DNA of 64,000 bases, from contig JAEVHH010000002.1 of assembly GCA_017607445.1 (NCBI GenBank), positions 1,054,001-1,118,000 of the forward strand, given 5' to 3'. Every line of letters starts with the position of its first letter. Within the stretch, counting starts at the first letter, position 1. Origin of the DNA: Histoplasma ohiense. Lineage: Eukaryota; Ascomycota; Eurotiomycetes; Onygenales; Ajellomycetaceae. The position numbers and the translations under genes were made by a program. Below are positions 10,645 through 24,420 of the stretch, one piece after another. The notes under the pieces are model-generated. The model had not been told where the DNA came from and did not search any database. It saw nothing but the letters and a program-made list of their open reading frames with translations.

Positions 10645-13438
10645 TCATCTCTTCATCCCCATATCCAAATCCCTAACCAGCTGCAACCCCAATTGTGCAG
10701 CCCGTGCTTTAGCCCGCTCAATATCTTTCTCAATACCAAAAAATGGCTTTACAGCAACCTCCACCACCGCCTCAAACAGCTTACCGACGACATCCCCCTT
10801 TAGCTCGTCACCCGTCTGCCGGAAGTCCGGGAACGCATTTAGCTCCAACAGCCAGACCTTGCCACGACTGTCGACCAGGAAGTCAACGCCGAACACCTCA
10901 AACGCATTCGGCAACGTCTGGAAATGCACCAGCATACCCCGTGCCGCTGCTTCGAAGACTTCACCTGTCACAGCGCAGATCTTCTGGTATACGCTTTCTT
11001 TCCAGTTGGTGCTGGAGTTGGGTTCTCCTGAAGTTGGCGGAGAGGAGGAGGAAAGAGAGGGGACGGCGGTATCCTCGAGTGCCCAAAAGCGCCGAACGGA
11101 GTTCTGTTTGGCAGTACCGCCGCGACCGGTTTGCAGACATGTATTTGTCAGGTGACGGGTAAGGTTGTCCACGCTGGCACCACTGCTGTCCCAGGGAGAC
11201 AGATACGGGTTCTCAGCGAATAGTGCGAGCATTTCCCTGTAGACATAAACCTGCAGCGAGCCAACAGCTAGCACATATGTGCGGATGTGGAATTTCCTAT
11301 TCGACTCCGATGGAAGCAGGAGAGGCGGGTGGATATATGGCTGCGCTATGAAATGGCGGAGCTGCGAGGTGATGATTCCGTGGTCATCGTCACGGTTATC
11401 ATCATTGTTCAATTTTCCATTGCCGTTGGCGACGACCTTCCCGTTTTCACTATCCTCGCCATCCTCGGAATCGGGTTGGTCGTCTTCCCACCCCTCGAAG
11501 ATCTCCCGCAGCGCTGATTCGCTATTAAATAAGCGAATCCCCCGCCCTCTATCGCTCATCCCGGGTTTTAGAATCCACCACTCCTGTTCAGCCTCTTCCT
11601 TTCCCTCATTAGCTTGGAAACTCTCTTGTAACTCATATGCCTCGACCAGCGCCTCGTCAAGAAACTCCGCATAATCCAGCTCAAAATGGACAGCTGGCTT
11701 GACGTGCGCATTTAAAATGCTGTCGGGATGTTTTGCCACCCAGTTTGACACCGAGTTTGATAAGTAGTGTTTCCTAATCAGCGCTTTGCGGATGACATAG
11801 GCGTTTACCAATGAAGTTGTAGGATGGGATAAGACGTGCTCAAAATCGCATTGTTCGTACACTCGGTATTGTAGTAGGGGAGACGAGGAGTTGGGAAGTT
11901 CACGAATGGAAAATATCGATTCGTAAGGGATTCCTTGCAGGCGTGTCCGTAGGGCTTGGATTACAAGGGGTTGCACATATGAGTCCTGGCATTCCACTAG
12001 AGCATAAAATATGGGTGTTTTGAAGTGTCTGTCCGAAGATCGAAAGGCAGGGATAGTTAGAATGCACTTCTACGAGCAAATAAGCAATCGCTGTAGGGGT
12101 TTTGGAGTAACAGGCAGAGAGAAAACGAGAGATATAAAATAACCAATAACATGACTACAAGCTCTGTGTGGAGAAAGAATCGTTTATCATGAACCCACCC
12201 GAGACACCAGCGCATTGGAGCTAACACTCACAACTGAATTTCTCCCAAAGGCCTTGATGAGTGCATAAAATTCGCTTTCAAGCGGGTAACGCTGTAATAG
12301 CAAAGTAGCGCATAGTTAGAATAGTGTAGATTGGAACACCCTCGACAAAAATAGAGGAACGAAATAGGTCCCATGTGGGTCGCGGGGCAGTAATCTTACC
12401 TTGTCATCCCCTCCTTAACTGTCCATCCATCATTCCCTGGAGGACCAAGATCAACGCTCTTGTAAACATCCGAAAACTTTGGCGCCCACTTGAAATGCAT
12501 ATGCCGATGTCCTGGTGTGGTTGTGCCTGTTCCCGGTTTCGTCCCTTTCCCCAACCCGGCATCTACTTCCCCAGCCTGGCGTAACTTCTGCTCCTGCAAA
12601 TCTGGGCCCTCCCCACTTTCCGCAGCATCTATGGCTTCGAAACAGCTCCCAGAGGTCCAACGATTATCTAGGACATTGGTGTAGAGGATTTTAGCTTCGC
12701 TGACCCCGGCCTCGAGGGGTACATTTATGCTGTAAAAATCAACATCTTCCTCCCAGTTCTTATACAGATGTCCAATTAGGCGTACAGAATGTCTCGACGC
12801 TTCCGCAATGACGACAGGATCATGGTCCCGCGAGCTGAAGGCGTACGAGAGAGCAATTGACCTGTATCCGCATACTGCAGCCTCCAATGCACCACCAAGT
12901 GTGCCGCTCGAGAGGGCAAAGACGGCAGTTGAGTTTCTACCGTAGTTAGGCCCAGAGATAACAAGGTCAATGGGGCCGCGGTCCTTGAAGTAGTGGAATA
13001 GTCCGATCTGGACGCAGCTGGCGGGTGTGGAATCAATGAGGATCCACTCGTTTACTATCGGCTCCATATTATCGTTTTCCCCCTCGGCTCCCAAAGGAAG
13101 GTGGTGGATGGTGCCGTCGTCTTTGTGGAGGGTGCCCGGACGGAAGTATGTAGGCTTCACAGTCGCTCCAACGAGGTGGGCTTTACCGATCCATGACCGC
13201 TGTCTGTGCGGGAGGACGACAGAGACTACATGGCCAGCGGATTCGAGCGTGTGAACCAATGGATGTACATAGGGCGAAGATTGATTCGAGGGAGGCCCGT
13301 CGTCGTTAACAACCTAATGGAAGTGTGAGTGAGTGAGGGGCAAATATAGGCCATGAAGGGATAGACTGGGCTTCAATTTGGAGGAGACTAGAAATATAGA
13401 AATGATCAATGTTTCCATAGACCTACCAGTATATGCAT
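10645..13438 (-). CDS. PBY1: PBY1-like fusion: SurE-type nucleotidase plus tubulin-tyrosine ligase domain
   Basis: The model is complement(join(10645..12028,12232..12291,12400..13313,13427..13438)), 789 residues, close to yeast Pby1. The first exon codes only for MHIL and splices to VVNDDG, restoring the metal-binding NDDG motif of SurE phosphatases at residues 7-10. GPNYGRNS and a small-residue helix follow. The 60-base third exon restores GMTSVTRLKANF, the family's C-terminal VTPL-like motif, and fixes both flanking introns in phase. The last exon carries the TTL fold: WWILKPGMSDRGRGIRLF, HIRTYVLAVG, LTRHLTNTCLQ, and the metal/ATP segment VFGVDFLVDSRGKVWLLELNAFP. Yeast Pby1 is linked to mRNA P-bodies, and whether it ligates tyrosine to tubulin is doubtful. 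An acidic Asn/Asp insert interrupts the TTL domain near 11390-11500. Confidence in the fusion is high because the exons run in one frame. Confidence 0.88.
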
Positions 13439-13908
13439 TGCTAAAAATGAGATTAGATCGAGGCGACCGGTGTTTTGATATCCTCGTTTTTGCGACTGTT
13501 GGGGTTTCCAACAGCGCGTGGGGGGAAGGCAATTGAATACTGAACCGGATAAATTGCTAACTTGATTAGGCTCCCCTTGACTTTCCAAATCTTCCACTAA
13601 ACTTACGCTGGCCGTTGGATCGCTATTACGCCTATATTATACATTCCAGCAGCACGGGAAAACGAGTGTGGTGGTATTGAAAAGGATACTGCGACGCAAT
13701 GTACTAGATAGTACTTCCATACACCCCATTTCCACACGATGACTACTAGTGTGCAGAGAGTAGTGGAACATTTATGTTACTCCAATTTCAGGTCCTGCTG
13801 AAACATGTTGATTTTCATGAATTATCGGAGAATGCATTAGGATTCTGAATTGTTGCTATTGTAGCAATTAAGAATTATAGGGGTATGGAATTGGCAGGCA
13901 AACGGGAG
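13439..13908. other. Spacer between PBY1 promoter and seipin 3' end
   Basis: This holds the PBY1 promoter and the seipin 3' UTR (both genes on the minus strand). Nothing else stands out. Confidence 0.65.
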
Positions 13909-15362
13909 TCAATCCTCGTCCTCAAAACGTACATTGCCTCTGCGCCTCTGGGCGACTAGCTCCGAGTTATCCCTTGCAGTTGTTTGCGATGACGTGCTTG
14001 TACCAACTGGGTGCGCACCTGCTTCAGCTTCGGGCTGGTCGCTTCCAGCCAATGTCTGAATCACCGTATATTCTTCGGTATTTTCTTCCCTTTTAATCTT
14101 CTCTGGTTCATCGCTCATTCGTCTTTCGTGTGGCATAGTAAGCTTGGAAGAAGTATCTTCACCATCACTTCCCTCCTCTTCTTTGACAGAGATGCCACTG
14201 CTATTTTCTTCCTCTTCAGTCTCATCTTTTAATTTTGGATTCGCTCTTACTGTTGGGTCTGCCAGACTCGCCAGAGCTACCCACACTAGGGATGTGAAGA
14301 GCATTGAAACGGCCCAGAAAGTCAACGTGAATGTCAGAATGGAGAAAATTTTCCAATTATACATAATCCATCTGTAATCGAACAACTGTTAGTTAAAGAC
14401 ATTCTCCTGCATTGCCTTTGTAGGGTTGAGATAGTATGCCCAAGGCAAATGTCAGGAACCAGATCTGAGGTCTCTTTAAAAAATTCCCAGGTGGTTACAT
14501 ACCTTAGCCCGCTAAACTTCGCGTCGAATTTGACGACAGCACTATACACCTGTATTTTCTCCTCACTCTCAATCTCCAGCCTCAACGTCTTTGGCATAGC
14601 CCCTTTCTTCCTTCCAAACTCCACCCGATCCATCATGTTAACCTTCAAGCCCTCGGCCTCCCTCTGCCATCCGAGCAGGTAGAGTGGCATTTTTGACACC
14701 CTCTTGGCTGTGTCCACCATCGGGGATGTATAAGTCATAATTGCAGGCCTCCGCGAACTTTCAATAGAACTTGCCTCAGTTGGTATTTTTGTATTCGTAT
14801 TTGTTTTCGCAGAAGAGAATAACGCAAGATCAACCATGAAATTGCCAGCGGCGAGGTTGGGCGGGCTGCGCGGGAGGTACAGAACGACGCTGACATCATA
14901 TTGTTGCGCAGCGGTCAATTCTGTGCCCAACGTCGCAGTGCCATAAGGGTGTCCATCACTAGTTTTGTTTACCACAGTTTCATAAATACATTTCTAGGCC
15001 GAGGTGTTCAGATCCAATTACTTGATTGATGGGCATACCCGAATTGTAGATGAACTTGTCGCTCCAGCGATATCTGCGGCACATAGTTGTAGTAGAAGAT
15101 CCAATATGCGACAATGGAAATGCAGAGAAGGGCGGCGGAGGTGAGGCAGAAGAGGATGGTATTGATATAGGCTCGCCGTGCAGGTTTGGAGATTATGGTA
15201 CGCCGAGCTTCGGTGAACGGGGCCTGGAGCTGTAAGCTACTGTTTCTTGTAACTACAAGAAATTATAAGGAAAATCAGAACATGGCGGCTTTTATGAGTA
15301 TGTTCCATACATACCAATACCATAGAGTATAAGGACTGGCTCAGCTCTGTGTCGTCCTCCAT
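13909..15362 (-). CDS. Seipin (lipid-droplet biogenesis protein of the ER)
   Basis: The model is complement(join(13909..14371,14503..14958,15039..15229,15315..15362)), 385 residues. Seipin forms rings in the ER membrane at nascent lipid droplets. Two membrane segments flank a lumenal domain, as the family requires: INTILFCLTSAALLCISIVA near residue 40 and ILTFTLTFWAVSMLFTSLVW near residue 255. The lumenal part contains VHLQFGDGHPYGTATLG, joined across the 14958/15039 splice, and PRSPPNLAAGNFMVDL, both diagnostic of fungal seipins. The splice 14371/14503 restores LRWIMYNW before the second membrane segment. The cytosolic tail of about 120 residues is acidic, Ser/Thr-rich and disordered-looking, and ends RGNVRFEDED. 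The start MEDDTELSQ lies in a 48-base first exon, the only ATG that gives a continuous frame. Confidence 0.85.
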
Positions 15363-16106
15363 CTTGATTCAATTGATGGGTCCTTACTCTTAGAAGTTGT
15401 CAAGTTCGCGTTGTTGTTCGTTGCTGTGTCGTCATGTGCCAAGTAGCATGTGACTGATATCGGCCAAAGATAAGCTTGGGAAGCGAACTATTTTTAAAGT
15501 CAATCGGAATTTAGATGGCCAATTTCGATGCTCTTACATGATGTTAGATATGTCCGTTTCATTGATGAAATTTATAATACAACGACCTAGATTAGAGCTT
15601 TCTACCCCCTCTACTTCATATCTCGTGCCATCATTCCCGTGAATATCCTCCCTGCTTGCCATATCTCAATGTCTTCCTCCACGTCAAAGTGAATTTAAAT
15701 AATGGTGAGTTAAATCATAAGTTAAGATCTTGCGTATTCATAGAAGAAAAGAGGAAACCAATAAAATGTGACGGCAATCATCTCAGTCAATAATGGTGAG
15801 CATGTTTAGAAAATGCATACCCTCCCAAAACAAACCTGAAGCAAATAGTGCAGAAAACAGGTGACAGGAAGCAAACCTTGCAGATGAAAGAAGAAAAATA
15901 GCCCCAGAAACCCTGCAGCCGACACCATAGAATAAAGAAATAAAGAGGATACCAGCTTTTGAACTACCTAGAGCCTTTAGGGAAAAAGTGATATTATAGT
16001 CATGGCATATACCTCTAAAGCCAATTTCTCCCCACAATGAGGGAAGTGCGTTGCTTGGAGTAAATTTTGGAGAGTGTTTGGATTGTGTAGAGTAATTAGT
16101 CTTCTC
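15363..16106. other. Spacer: seipin promoter and NOT1 3' UTR
   Basis: About 740 bases between two minus-strand genes. An 84-codon minus-strand frame at 15783-16037 lies in what should be the NOT1 3' UTR and has no recognisable motif. No other element is seen. Confidence 0.6.
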
Positions 16107-19100
16107 CTAAGCTAGGGCCCTTGGGCTTTGCTGCTGGATGTGCTGAAGCAGGGCGTCAAAGAGATTATTGATCTATGATAACGGTTGGAATTAGTGGCGG
16201 GATATTCAAAAGGGCATATGTCACGAACTCATACCTCGGGTACCGCCTGAATGAATGGCAAGCGGAAAAAGGTATAACTGTCATTTTGTAGTAGCTCCTG
16301 GAGAGTAATGATCAAACCCCATGGATGCGGTCGATGAACTATCAGTCGCTCAAGGAGTACGCGAACAATCTGTTCGCGAATATCCGATCCTTGCTGAGCA
16401 GGTTGTTCATATCCGAAAAGGTGGAGGATGACGTAGCTGAAGTAATGCGTATGGCTGTTGGGGTATCGCAGTTGGTTGGCGATGGCGCTTAGGAAGTAGT
16501 ACAGAGCTTCCGGTTGTAGAGCCTTTGAGAGCTTCTCCAACAAAGCCGTATGGGGAGAATTGCTGAAAGCTGCTGGTATGTTGCCTTTCTGACCAGTAGA
16601 AACAACGGCATTTTGTCCAACGTACAAGACGAGAGAATTCATGAGAACAACATCGACATTGATAGGAGTAAAGAACTGTCCAGTTGCTTTGGCAACCGGG
16701 TTTGATAGAACATCACAAATATGTTGGATAATACTATCAGGAACAGCTGTTCGGAAGGCATTGTCGACTATACTGATCAAATTTGCTCGTTGAAGAGGAG
16801 CGGATATATCACCCGCGACCTTCGGCGCCTTTCGAATTTCGTCTAACCTATCAACTTTCAAGCCTTCTCTAAACGGATCGGGGAGTTTCTGAAATGATGA
16901 TGGGTAGGCGCTCAGAACAAGATTTCGCAGTTGTGCGCAGTGAGACGGGATAACATTGCAAAATCGGTAGTGGTTCTCTGCTACGAACTCGGGGAAATCG
17001 TGATGAAGAATAAGTAAAATGCGAAGAACGCCTTTGTATATGTCCTTAGCGACAAAAGAAACATTGGCCGGCTTCTGTTGTTCGCCAATGTACGGGAGTA
17101 ACACTTCAATTATTTCGCAATATGACTCCCAACCCTGATTTTAATATTGTCAGCGATCAATTTATAAGGTCTGGCCAGACCATCTTATACACTTACCGAC
17201 TGATCCGGCATATTAAGCAATCCCGACATGAAGATCCGATGCGAAATCAGGGCGAGCCATCCGTAAACAAATCCAGGTGCATGCTTAGGCTGCAGGGACA
17301 AAAATTTGTCCGCAAAGACAGCCATCATTTCTTTATGCTGATCTGTATTTTGAAGAGCACACGTGGAATATTCACAAAGAATGCTGGAGAAAAGCCTGAA
17401 AAATACCCGCTGGTTAAAGTTCTCCCCTCGCATCACTTGGTGATGGTTCAGGACAAGAACTAGAAGCGACAGGATAGAATTCAAGTAGACAGGTTTGCTG
17501 GCTTTAACAGCACCGCTGCTCTCACCCTGGAATTTCACAAGCAAGATTACCAGCTTTGCGAGCGCGTCAATATACAAGAACGCTTCATCGAGGTTCCCAT
17601 TTGGATTCTGGCACTCATGCTCGAACATGGCGACTGAAATATCGATGCTGAGTCTGAAAAACAAGGCTGAATCTTCTTGATTGTTCATGACTTGTCTCTG
17701 GTGCATATCCTTGAGAAATGTACTGTATGTCCTATCATTGGAGCGTGCGAATTTGTACACGCCAATCCATTCGCTAAAAATGTATTCCATTTGATCGCGC
17801 TTTGAACGTGCTTGATCCGTAAGGAGCGCATTGACGGTTTCTGGGATGCCTGATTCCCGGAGCTTCCGGATGATGTCTTTGGCAACGGGGAGATCTGGGT
17901 TCTCGACAACCCACTTATTCATTGCGCCTAGGCTGCCTGAGAAATCCGATCGCAAAGCGGAGGGTTCATCGTTTAGAAGGACTCGATCAATTAGATTGGA
18001 CAGTAATTCCAGGGCAGCAACGTTCTTTTCTTGGATGAGTTTCGTGAGTATCATGTCGACGCGTTGAAGATCCAATAACCCTGCATCAATAAGCGCGACA
18101 GTGACGGGAACATTGAACATATGCTCATCGTCCACATCGGCAAGGACAGCCCAGGTATACCTGGCAACAAGCGAAGACAGCTCGCAGATCTTGGCCAGGA
18201 TGTGAACCAGCAGCTCAACCTCCAAACGGCTTTCAGTCCGCGAATACAACGTAGTGCATATTTTTAAAGCAGCCAATCTGGCTAAATCTTCACCGTTAGG
18301 AGCGCTAAGAATAGTACGGAAGACTTGATTATAGTCCTGAAGGATGCTGCTATCACGCCCAAGATCTTTGAGGTGCTCCTCCGAAGCATTCCGAGCCGCT
18401 AGTTGTAACTGAGAAATGAGTGTTTCTACTTTCTCACGTGGATTGGCTGTTTCAAGGAAACCGTTTATTTGGCTTTGGGGCGCTGTAATCGCAGGTTGCT
18501 GAAGGCTGGATTCTTGTTGCGTCTGTGCTACGTGGTGAGGGACAGCAGGTTGTTCGGCTGGTGTAGACAGGTTAGGAATTGCAGGGAAAGACTCCTGGAG
18601 AACGTCCGGAATTTGTTTCCCCGAGTCAGTTGATGCATTCTGGATATGAGTAGGTCCAGTTCCTCGTGATTGTCGAGCAAAGTTCTCATATATAGCCAGC
18701 TGTTCTTTGTTGAGACCTCCAGGGATTTGCTTAAATGGTTCCGGGATAAAAAATCCCCAACGGCTGATGGAAGGATCGATGAAGGGTTCGTTAGGGCGTG
18801 CTGAACGGTGGCGGCGGCGAGCCTCTAGTTGCGATTCAATGACCTTTTCGATTTCAGGCAGAGACTTTTCCTCTGCTGCCTTTTCAACGATACCACACGC
18901 AGCGTCTAGGTTATCATTGACACACATGAGGATAAGCCCTTCAGGCATCGGCTGGTCTGAGAATTCTTGTTGAATCACTCTAATATAATTCGTCATGCTC
19001 ATTTTTAGGGGCTCCTTGCATGTTACCAGAGCTAAACTGCCTGCGAGCGCTCGAACCATCGTTCCTGCAGCCTGGCGAACTTTCTCCTCGTCAGGTTCCA

Positions 19101-22100
19101 TTGCAAAATCCTTCAGAATAAGCTGTGCCGTTGATATAGACGCAATGGTGATAGAACGTTCGACAACGGGGGTGATTATTTCAGCAATCGCCCGCTCTAC
19201 AGCGCTATGAACAATTTGCCGGAGGATGCCAGGATCTGCCATCGTACTAGCAGAAGGAGGGAACACCAGAATTTGATCCAGGTTAGGGAGACTAGGCATT
19301 ATAGAGGTCTGGGGTATTCGTTCGTTGCGGATAGCACGGCTAATGTTACTTAGGGACATATCTTCAAAGGTCTCCAGACCCTCAGGAATGTTTGCCGAAG
19401 AAATGCCATCCTCTAGTTGCGTAGGGCGTTCCCTAATACACGTCGATGGCTCGATTGTCTTGTAATCAAGATTTAAATCCCCACAGAGAACTTCGATTTC
19501 AAATTTGAGAATCATTTTTAGTTCCGCAAAATGGTATATCTCGATCAACAAGGCAATGATATCCATTAACCATGGGTTTGGTGGCTTGAAAATTGTGGAT
19601 TTCATGGCTTGCACCAACACCTTGCAGGTGAAAGGTATGACAACCATGAGGCGTTGGCTATCAAACGCTTCAATTAGGAGGTCCTTGAAATAGATGTTTC
19701 GATGTTTTATTGGTTTATCCTTGGCAATAGTCAAAGAGCCAAGCCATCCGCCTAAATTTTTCAAGTACGTGCGTTCGGTCGCTGAGTTCAAGGTGGATTC
19801 TGCATTTAGCAATCGGATTGCGCTAACATATGTTTCTCTAAGAACTTCCATCCAGAGGGTTTTGTCGCCAATAAGCTCTAAAAGGTCGAGGTAAAGTTGC
19901 TGGAAGTTCGGTTGCAATTTCGCTCGTTCCTCAACAAGGTATGAGGCGAACCATTGGTGATGTTCTTCTTGCAAAACATCTTTTAGATCTCTTAACTTAC
20001 CCTCGATATTTTGCTCAGAAACATTATTTAAAATGAAAAGGATTTTGTCATGAGCTTCTTCATCCGGGTCACGATATATTTCAGGGCGAAGCGGCGGATC
20101 CACGTGGAGGGAAGAGAATTTGCGATGAGTGGTATCAGGAGCCAAGAGTTCATCGATATTGCCGTTTGTCATAGCCATCCCATCGGACAGTCCATTTAAT
20201 CCAGCCCCATCGGTTTCGTTAATTGGGTGGTGACCTTGGTCTCGAAGTACTTCTTCTGCTTTGCGGTATATCGGCGTTCCTTGAAGAGAGGGGATTTGTA
20301 GAAGAAGGTTGCAAAACCCAGCCCATTCTGGGAGGCGACTAATTAATTGCTCTATGGCTTCGACACCAAACTTATACATCGGTTGATGGGGCTCATGCTC
20401 CCGCACTGCGTCTAGGATCATTCCGAGGCCAACTTTGAGCGGGATACCGGATATTAGCTTGAAATTAATAATGCCACCGAACATGACAGCAGTTTTTGTT
20501 AATGCCTCGAGTGGATATGTATGGTAGCAGTTGTATTCATCGACCAGGCCATGGACCATACATGTAAATAAATCTTGCTCAGCAGGGTCGCGCGATGTTT
20601 TGTACCGTCGCATTAGCTCGAGTATTTCACGTAGGGAAAGTTCTTCGTGATACATTTTGCCGAATAAATCTTGCATCTGTTTATCAATTTCAACCGGAAT
20701 TGCGTTACCATGAGCGCCGTTGACCTCAATGATATCATCGAATCCTTCACCGTAATTTATCAATCGTGGGTAAGCTTGAAGGCAAATTCGTTGGATGGGA
20801 GTCAAAGTTTCATGATCGACAATGTAGTCTTCGAGAATTTGGAGGAGAGCAAAGACGGTTTTAACTGACAGACTGACCATCTGTGGAGTTGGCTGTTCTT
20901 TCCGTTGGACGCGAAGTTCGTCCTCAGCTTTTATTCGCAGGAATTTCAATAACAAATTTCCCATGTCGATAGGAGACTTCTGGGCCGCCTTCTTAACCCA
21001 CTGTTCGAGATCATAGTCGTCCTTCCTGTGCGCTAAAGATGCAAGGTCCATGGCTAGGCCGTTGGTAAATTCCAAAATATAGTCTAACCAACCATGCTCT
21101 ACGGCATGGTCGTAGATCAGTTCAGTGCACGAAGGATCCTGAGTAAATGCGTGGAAGAGTTGTTCTACAACCCACTCTCGATTAAGTTTCCAAACGCCAT
21201 GAAGTGCGAATTGATAGCCATCCTGGCGCTTAGAGATGAAAATGGAGAAAGATCGCATGACGAAGTTGACCTGAACAGTAGTCCACGGCTGAGGAATGGC
21301 GAACGCAGAGCAAAGGAATATGGGCAGATCATGTTGAAGAACTGTTTTGACGAATCTTTGACTATCCGGAAGGCTCCATGTTCCTGGTGTCTTGAGAATA
21401 AGATCAAAGATGGCCCTAACTGCATCACGGGAGCGAAGTAAACTATGTTGGGCCTGCTCAGCTTGCTGACGGACACTTTCAGAAGCATCGCTAAAAATGT
21501 CCAAAGGGTATGTCGAACGGAACTTGGGGATGCGGGAAATGTCAATGTTGGAGGAGAGAGCTGCGGTTAAAAAGGACAACTGGGTGTCTCGATTTTCCCA
21601 TTCTCCGCTCCAGAGCGCTTGAATATCAAGACTTGGGTTATCATGAGAAGCGACATGGAGTACATTAAATAGTCGACCAAACTGATTCGGATCGATGACC
21701 ACGCCAACCTTGTCGAAACCACGCATGAGCTTTGGCCAGCTAAAAGTTTCACCTCGTTGGTGATTTTGGACGGTGGTGAGAAGTAATTCGGGAGAGAACT
21801 GAAGCCAATTAGGGGATATTATAATATACAATAGCGCAGAAGCAATCTGCTCTTCACTCCAACCACTGGGACCTGCTGAGTTTATGGTTTCAACTATGCT
21901 GTCCTGACTGCCCATCGACTTAGGCCCTCGAGCTTGTATCTGGCGAACCAAGGTAAATTGTGGATCAGATAACCCAAACATTTGCAAAGCTGATTCGATT
22001 TCAGGTGGTATGTCCATGTCCGCGGATTGGTATCGCGCTCGGCACGCATACACAAGTTTTTGCTTAATGTCCTCGTCGAAATTACGAGGAGAGTGCAGGA

Positions 22101-23416
22101 TGAAGCGCTCTAGGGTGAGACTGATAAATGACGTGGTAAATTCTTTGTTCGTATCAGAAATGGTAGAGAGGCTATGTAGGAACTGGGTAGTGGAATTGGT
22201 AATAATTGCATCGGCTGGTGGGATTATAATCGGTCAGTTTTGCGAAGTGATCCTGTTGAAGTTAGTGGGTTAACCTAAACTTACCTTTTGTGCGCAAATC
22301 TGCTTTGCTGACATTCTTGAAGGCAAGTGTCAACGCGACTTTGGTAATGGGATCCAATTTAAAATGCTCGAGGAATGTTGAGAGGTCAAAATCACGAAAG
22401 ATATCACCATCAGATGCATCAATTGTCTCTGCAATTTTCTGGCTTTGGTCAGGGTCCTGTGACACCTTGTGAACCTCCTGTACTAGCAAAGGATAGTTCC
22501 CTGCATTTTCCACCACCTTGTTAATTCCCGGAAAGATCTGGGGGGCGTTGCCGGAAAGTAGGCGACGAAAATACTTCGCAAAAACTTCCATGCCGTTTGA
22601 ATCAACGAGCTTGAATCGAATAGTTAGCCATGTCATGTAGCTGGGGGCAGCCCATTATCTGTTAAAATAAAAAAATACCTTGTGAATCTGTGCAGCTTTA
22701 GTTTCCCACTTTTCTTTCCCTTCCTTCTCGTTGATGGAGTCCAATAGCAGGAACACCTGAGCTACGGAGATTTTGGACAGAGATGACTGGCCAGAATTTG
22801 CACCTGATGTCGCGGTAGCTCCGGCCTTATCAGAGGGGAATCCCGTTGGTGAGTTGATTGTGTTCCCTGTCAATAGGGGAGAGAACGCAGCACTCCTGGA
22901 TATACCCGCGCCCACACCACCACCTCCTCCACCACCTCCTCCACCCCCACTACCTCCTCCCGAGGTCGTCGAGGTAGCCAGATGCGATGTTGATGAAGGG
23001 GTAAGAGATCTGATTTTGGGTGATGAAATTGGCTGGCTTTGTTGCTGTTGCTGCTGTTGGTGTGAGCCAGCTTGTTGGTGTGAAGGGAAGGAGGCGTGAG
23101 AAGGCGCCGGAGAAGAGTTGTGGCGGTTGGTGGGAATGCGATTAGAGGATGTCAGGACTGCGGAAAAGCTGGAGGTAAGGGGAGATGTCGCAGAAACGCT
23201 AGGAGCTGGACTATGAGGCTGGGCAGGACGCCGGGGAGGTGATACACTGGAGTTTGAGTTGGATATATTGGTGGATAGCGGCGTCAGGCCACGGCGGACG
23301 TTAGATTGGGACGCACTGGTACCCCAGACAGACTGGTGGGATCTCGCCGTCCTGGAAGCTGATGGCTTGTCGGTGCCAGAAGCAATCAAAGATTGAGCGG
23401 GGGAAGGGAAACTCAT
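16107..23416 (-). CDS. NOT1: CCR4-NOT complex scaffold subunit Not1
   Basis: The model is complement(join(16107..16172,16235..17134,17197..22214,22285..22609,22679..23416)), 2348 residues. Not1 is the backbone onto which the Ccr4/Caf1 deadenylases, Caf40 and the Not2-Not5 module assemble for mRNA decay and translational control. Visible parts are a low-complexity head of about 210 residues, long alpha-helical HEAT-type repeats, the Caf1-binding MIF4G region (around residues 1000-1230), the Caf40-binding DUF3819 helices (around 1360-1480, HSAVERAIAEIITPVVERSI), and the Not1 C-terminal domain (from about 1900). The final 66-base exon adds INNLFDALLQHIQQ and restores the expected end. The ATG at 23416 is the first in frame; the frame stays open upstream without another ATG. 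The head contains Gln and Gly runs. All junctions keep phase. Confidence 0.93.
22911..22960. repeat. CC(A/T) trinucleotide repeat coding a poly-Gly run in NOT1
   Basis: The imperfect triplet repeat codes, on the minus strand, for about a dozen consecutive Gly residues in the disordered head of NOT1. A shorter CTG/TTG repeat at 23040-23060 codes for Gln. Confidence 0.85.
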
Positions 23417-24420
23417 GAAGTTGGGAATGCGGTCATTTGGATGTGTGACTGCAAAAATTGTGGGACTGGTGGAAAGCTCGTCAAGGAGCAAACGAACAGG
23501 AGGAAAAATATGCTAGGAACGGAGTTGAAACGTAGGATTTCTACAACGTCATAAAGACACATTAGAAAACGGGAATAGTTGTGTTGAAAGGAGGATAGGT
23601 GGAGGGGGATGTTGAGGACGACGGGGAGAGAGAGAGACGAGGTGAGGTTGGCCGGGAGGCTCTAGGGCTTGGCATTCTGTTCGTGGTTTAGCTTCACAAA
23701 TCGTCGCTTTGGCCAACCTTGCATACTATACGGAGCTACAGCGTATACCATCCATAGAGCAACCGCGAGGCTTTGATAATTATATCATGAATCTACCGCA
23801 GGATACTGTCAAGGAGTATCTACTGAGCGCCTTAAATATCCTTCAGTTTCTCGGTATTAGAGTCGAGAAGTAAGATCATGTTAGATTACGTGGCTTCATA
23901 GATTACTAGTTAGTTAGTAACTAACTATCCATGGATGGGACAAAATAATCCAGTTCTCGAGTACGCATACGCCGTAGATGAGGCTTCGAGGCCAATATTC
24001 AAAAATACGCTACTCCAATTCAGCTCTTATGGCCGTTCTCCTGTTCTAATAATCACGGTCTGTATTAGTCGATTTCGCTTGCGTGAAACGGGTTTGGCGT
24101 CAGTGATGCTTGGCAGCGTTGCCCCGAGAAACCACCACATCCAGGGATGTAAACAAGTTAAAAACAACCCTCTGGCTTGAAAGTAAATAAGCCCAGAGCG
24201 ACGGGAGCAATGAAGAAGGTCGACCACTTCCCCCCTCCCACTGCAACCTTCTCCGAAACATCAGGATTTTTCTTTTAAGAGGAGGTAGTCTATTTCATTT
24301 TCTTTGGCAGCTGCAGAAGTAACCTTTTGTGTGCCCCGCTGGTCGACGCCTGGAGATCAGGACCATCTTCCTACTTCAAATAAGCCTGATGGTTTTTGGC
24401 TTTGTCCAAGACTGCTCACA
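23417..24420. other. Divergent promoter region between NOT1 and the F-BAR gene
   Basis: About 1 kb separates two genes transcribed away from each other. A purine-rich block (GGAGG/GAGA) lies at 23585-23650 on the NOT1 side, and pyrimidine-rich sequence precedes the F-BAR start. No further gene was found. Confidence 0.65.

Noticed and set aside
12232..12291. Reading of this exon as RYPLESEFYALIKAFG
   Set aside because: It would need the preceding exon to end in a different phase. The alternative frame, SVTRLKANF, fits both junctions and matches the SurE C-terminal motif.
15783..16037. 84-codon minus-strand frame beyond NOT1
   Set aside because: It lies after the completed NOT1 C-terminus, in likely 3' UTR, with no motif.
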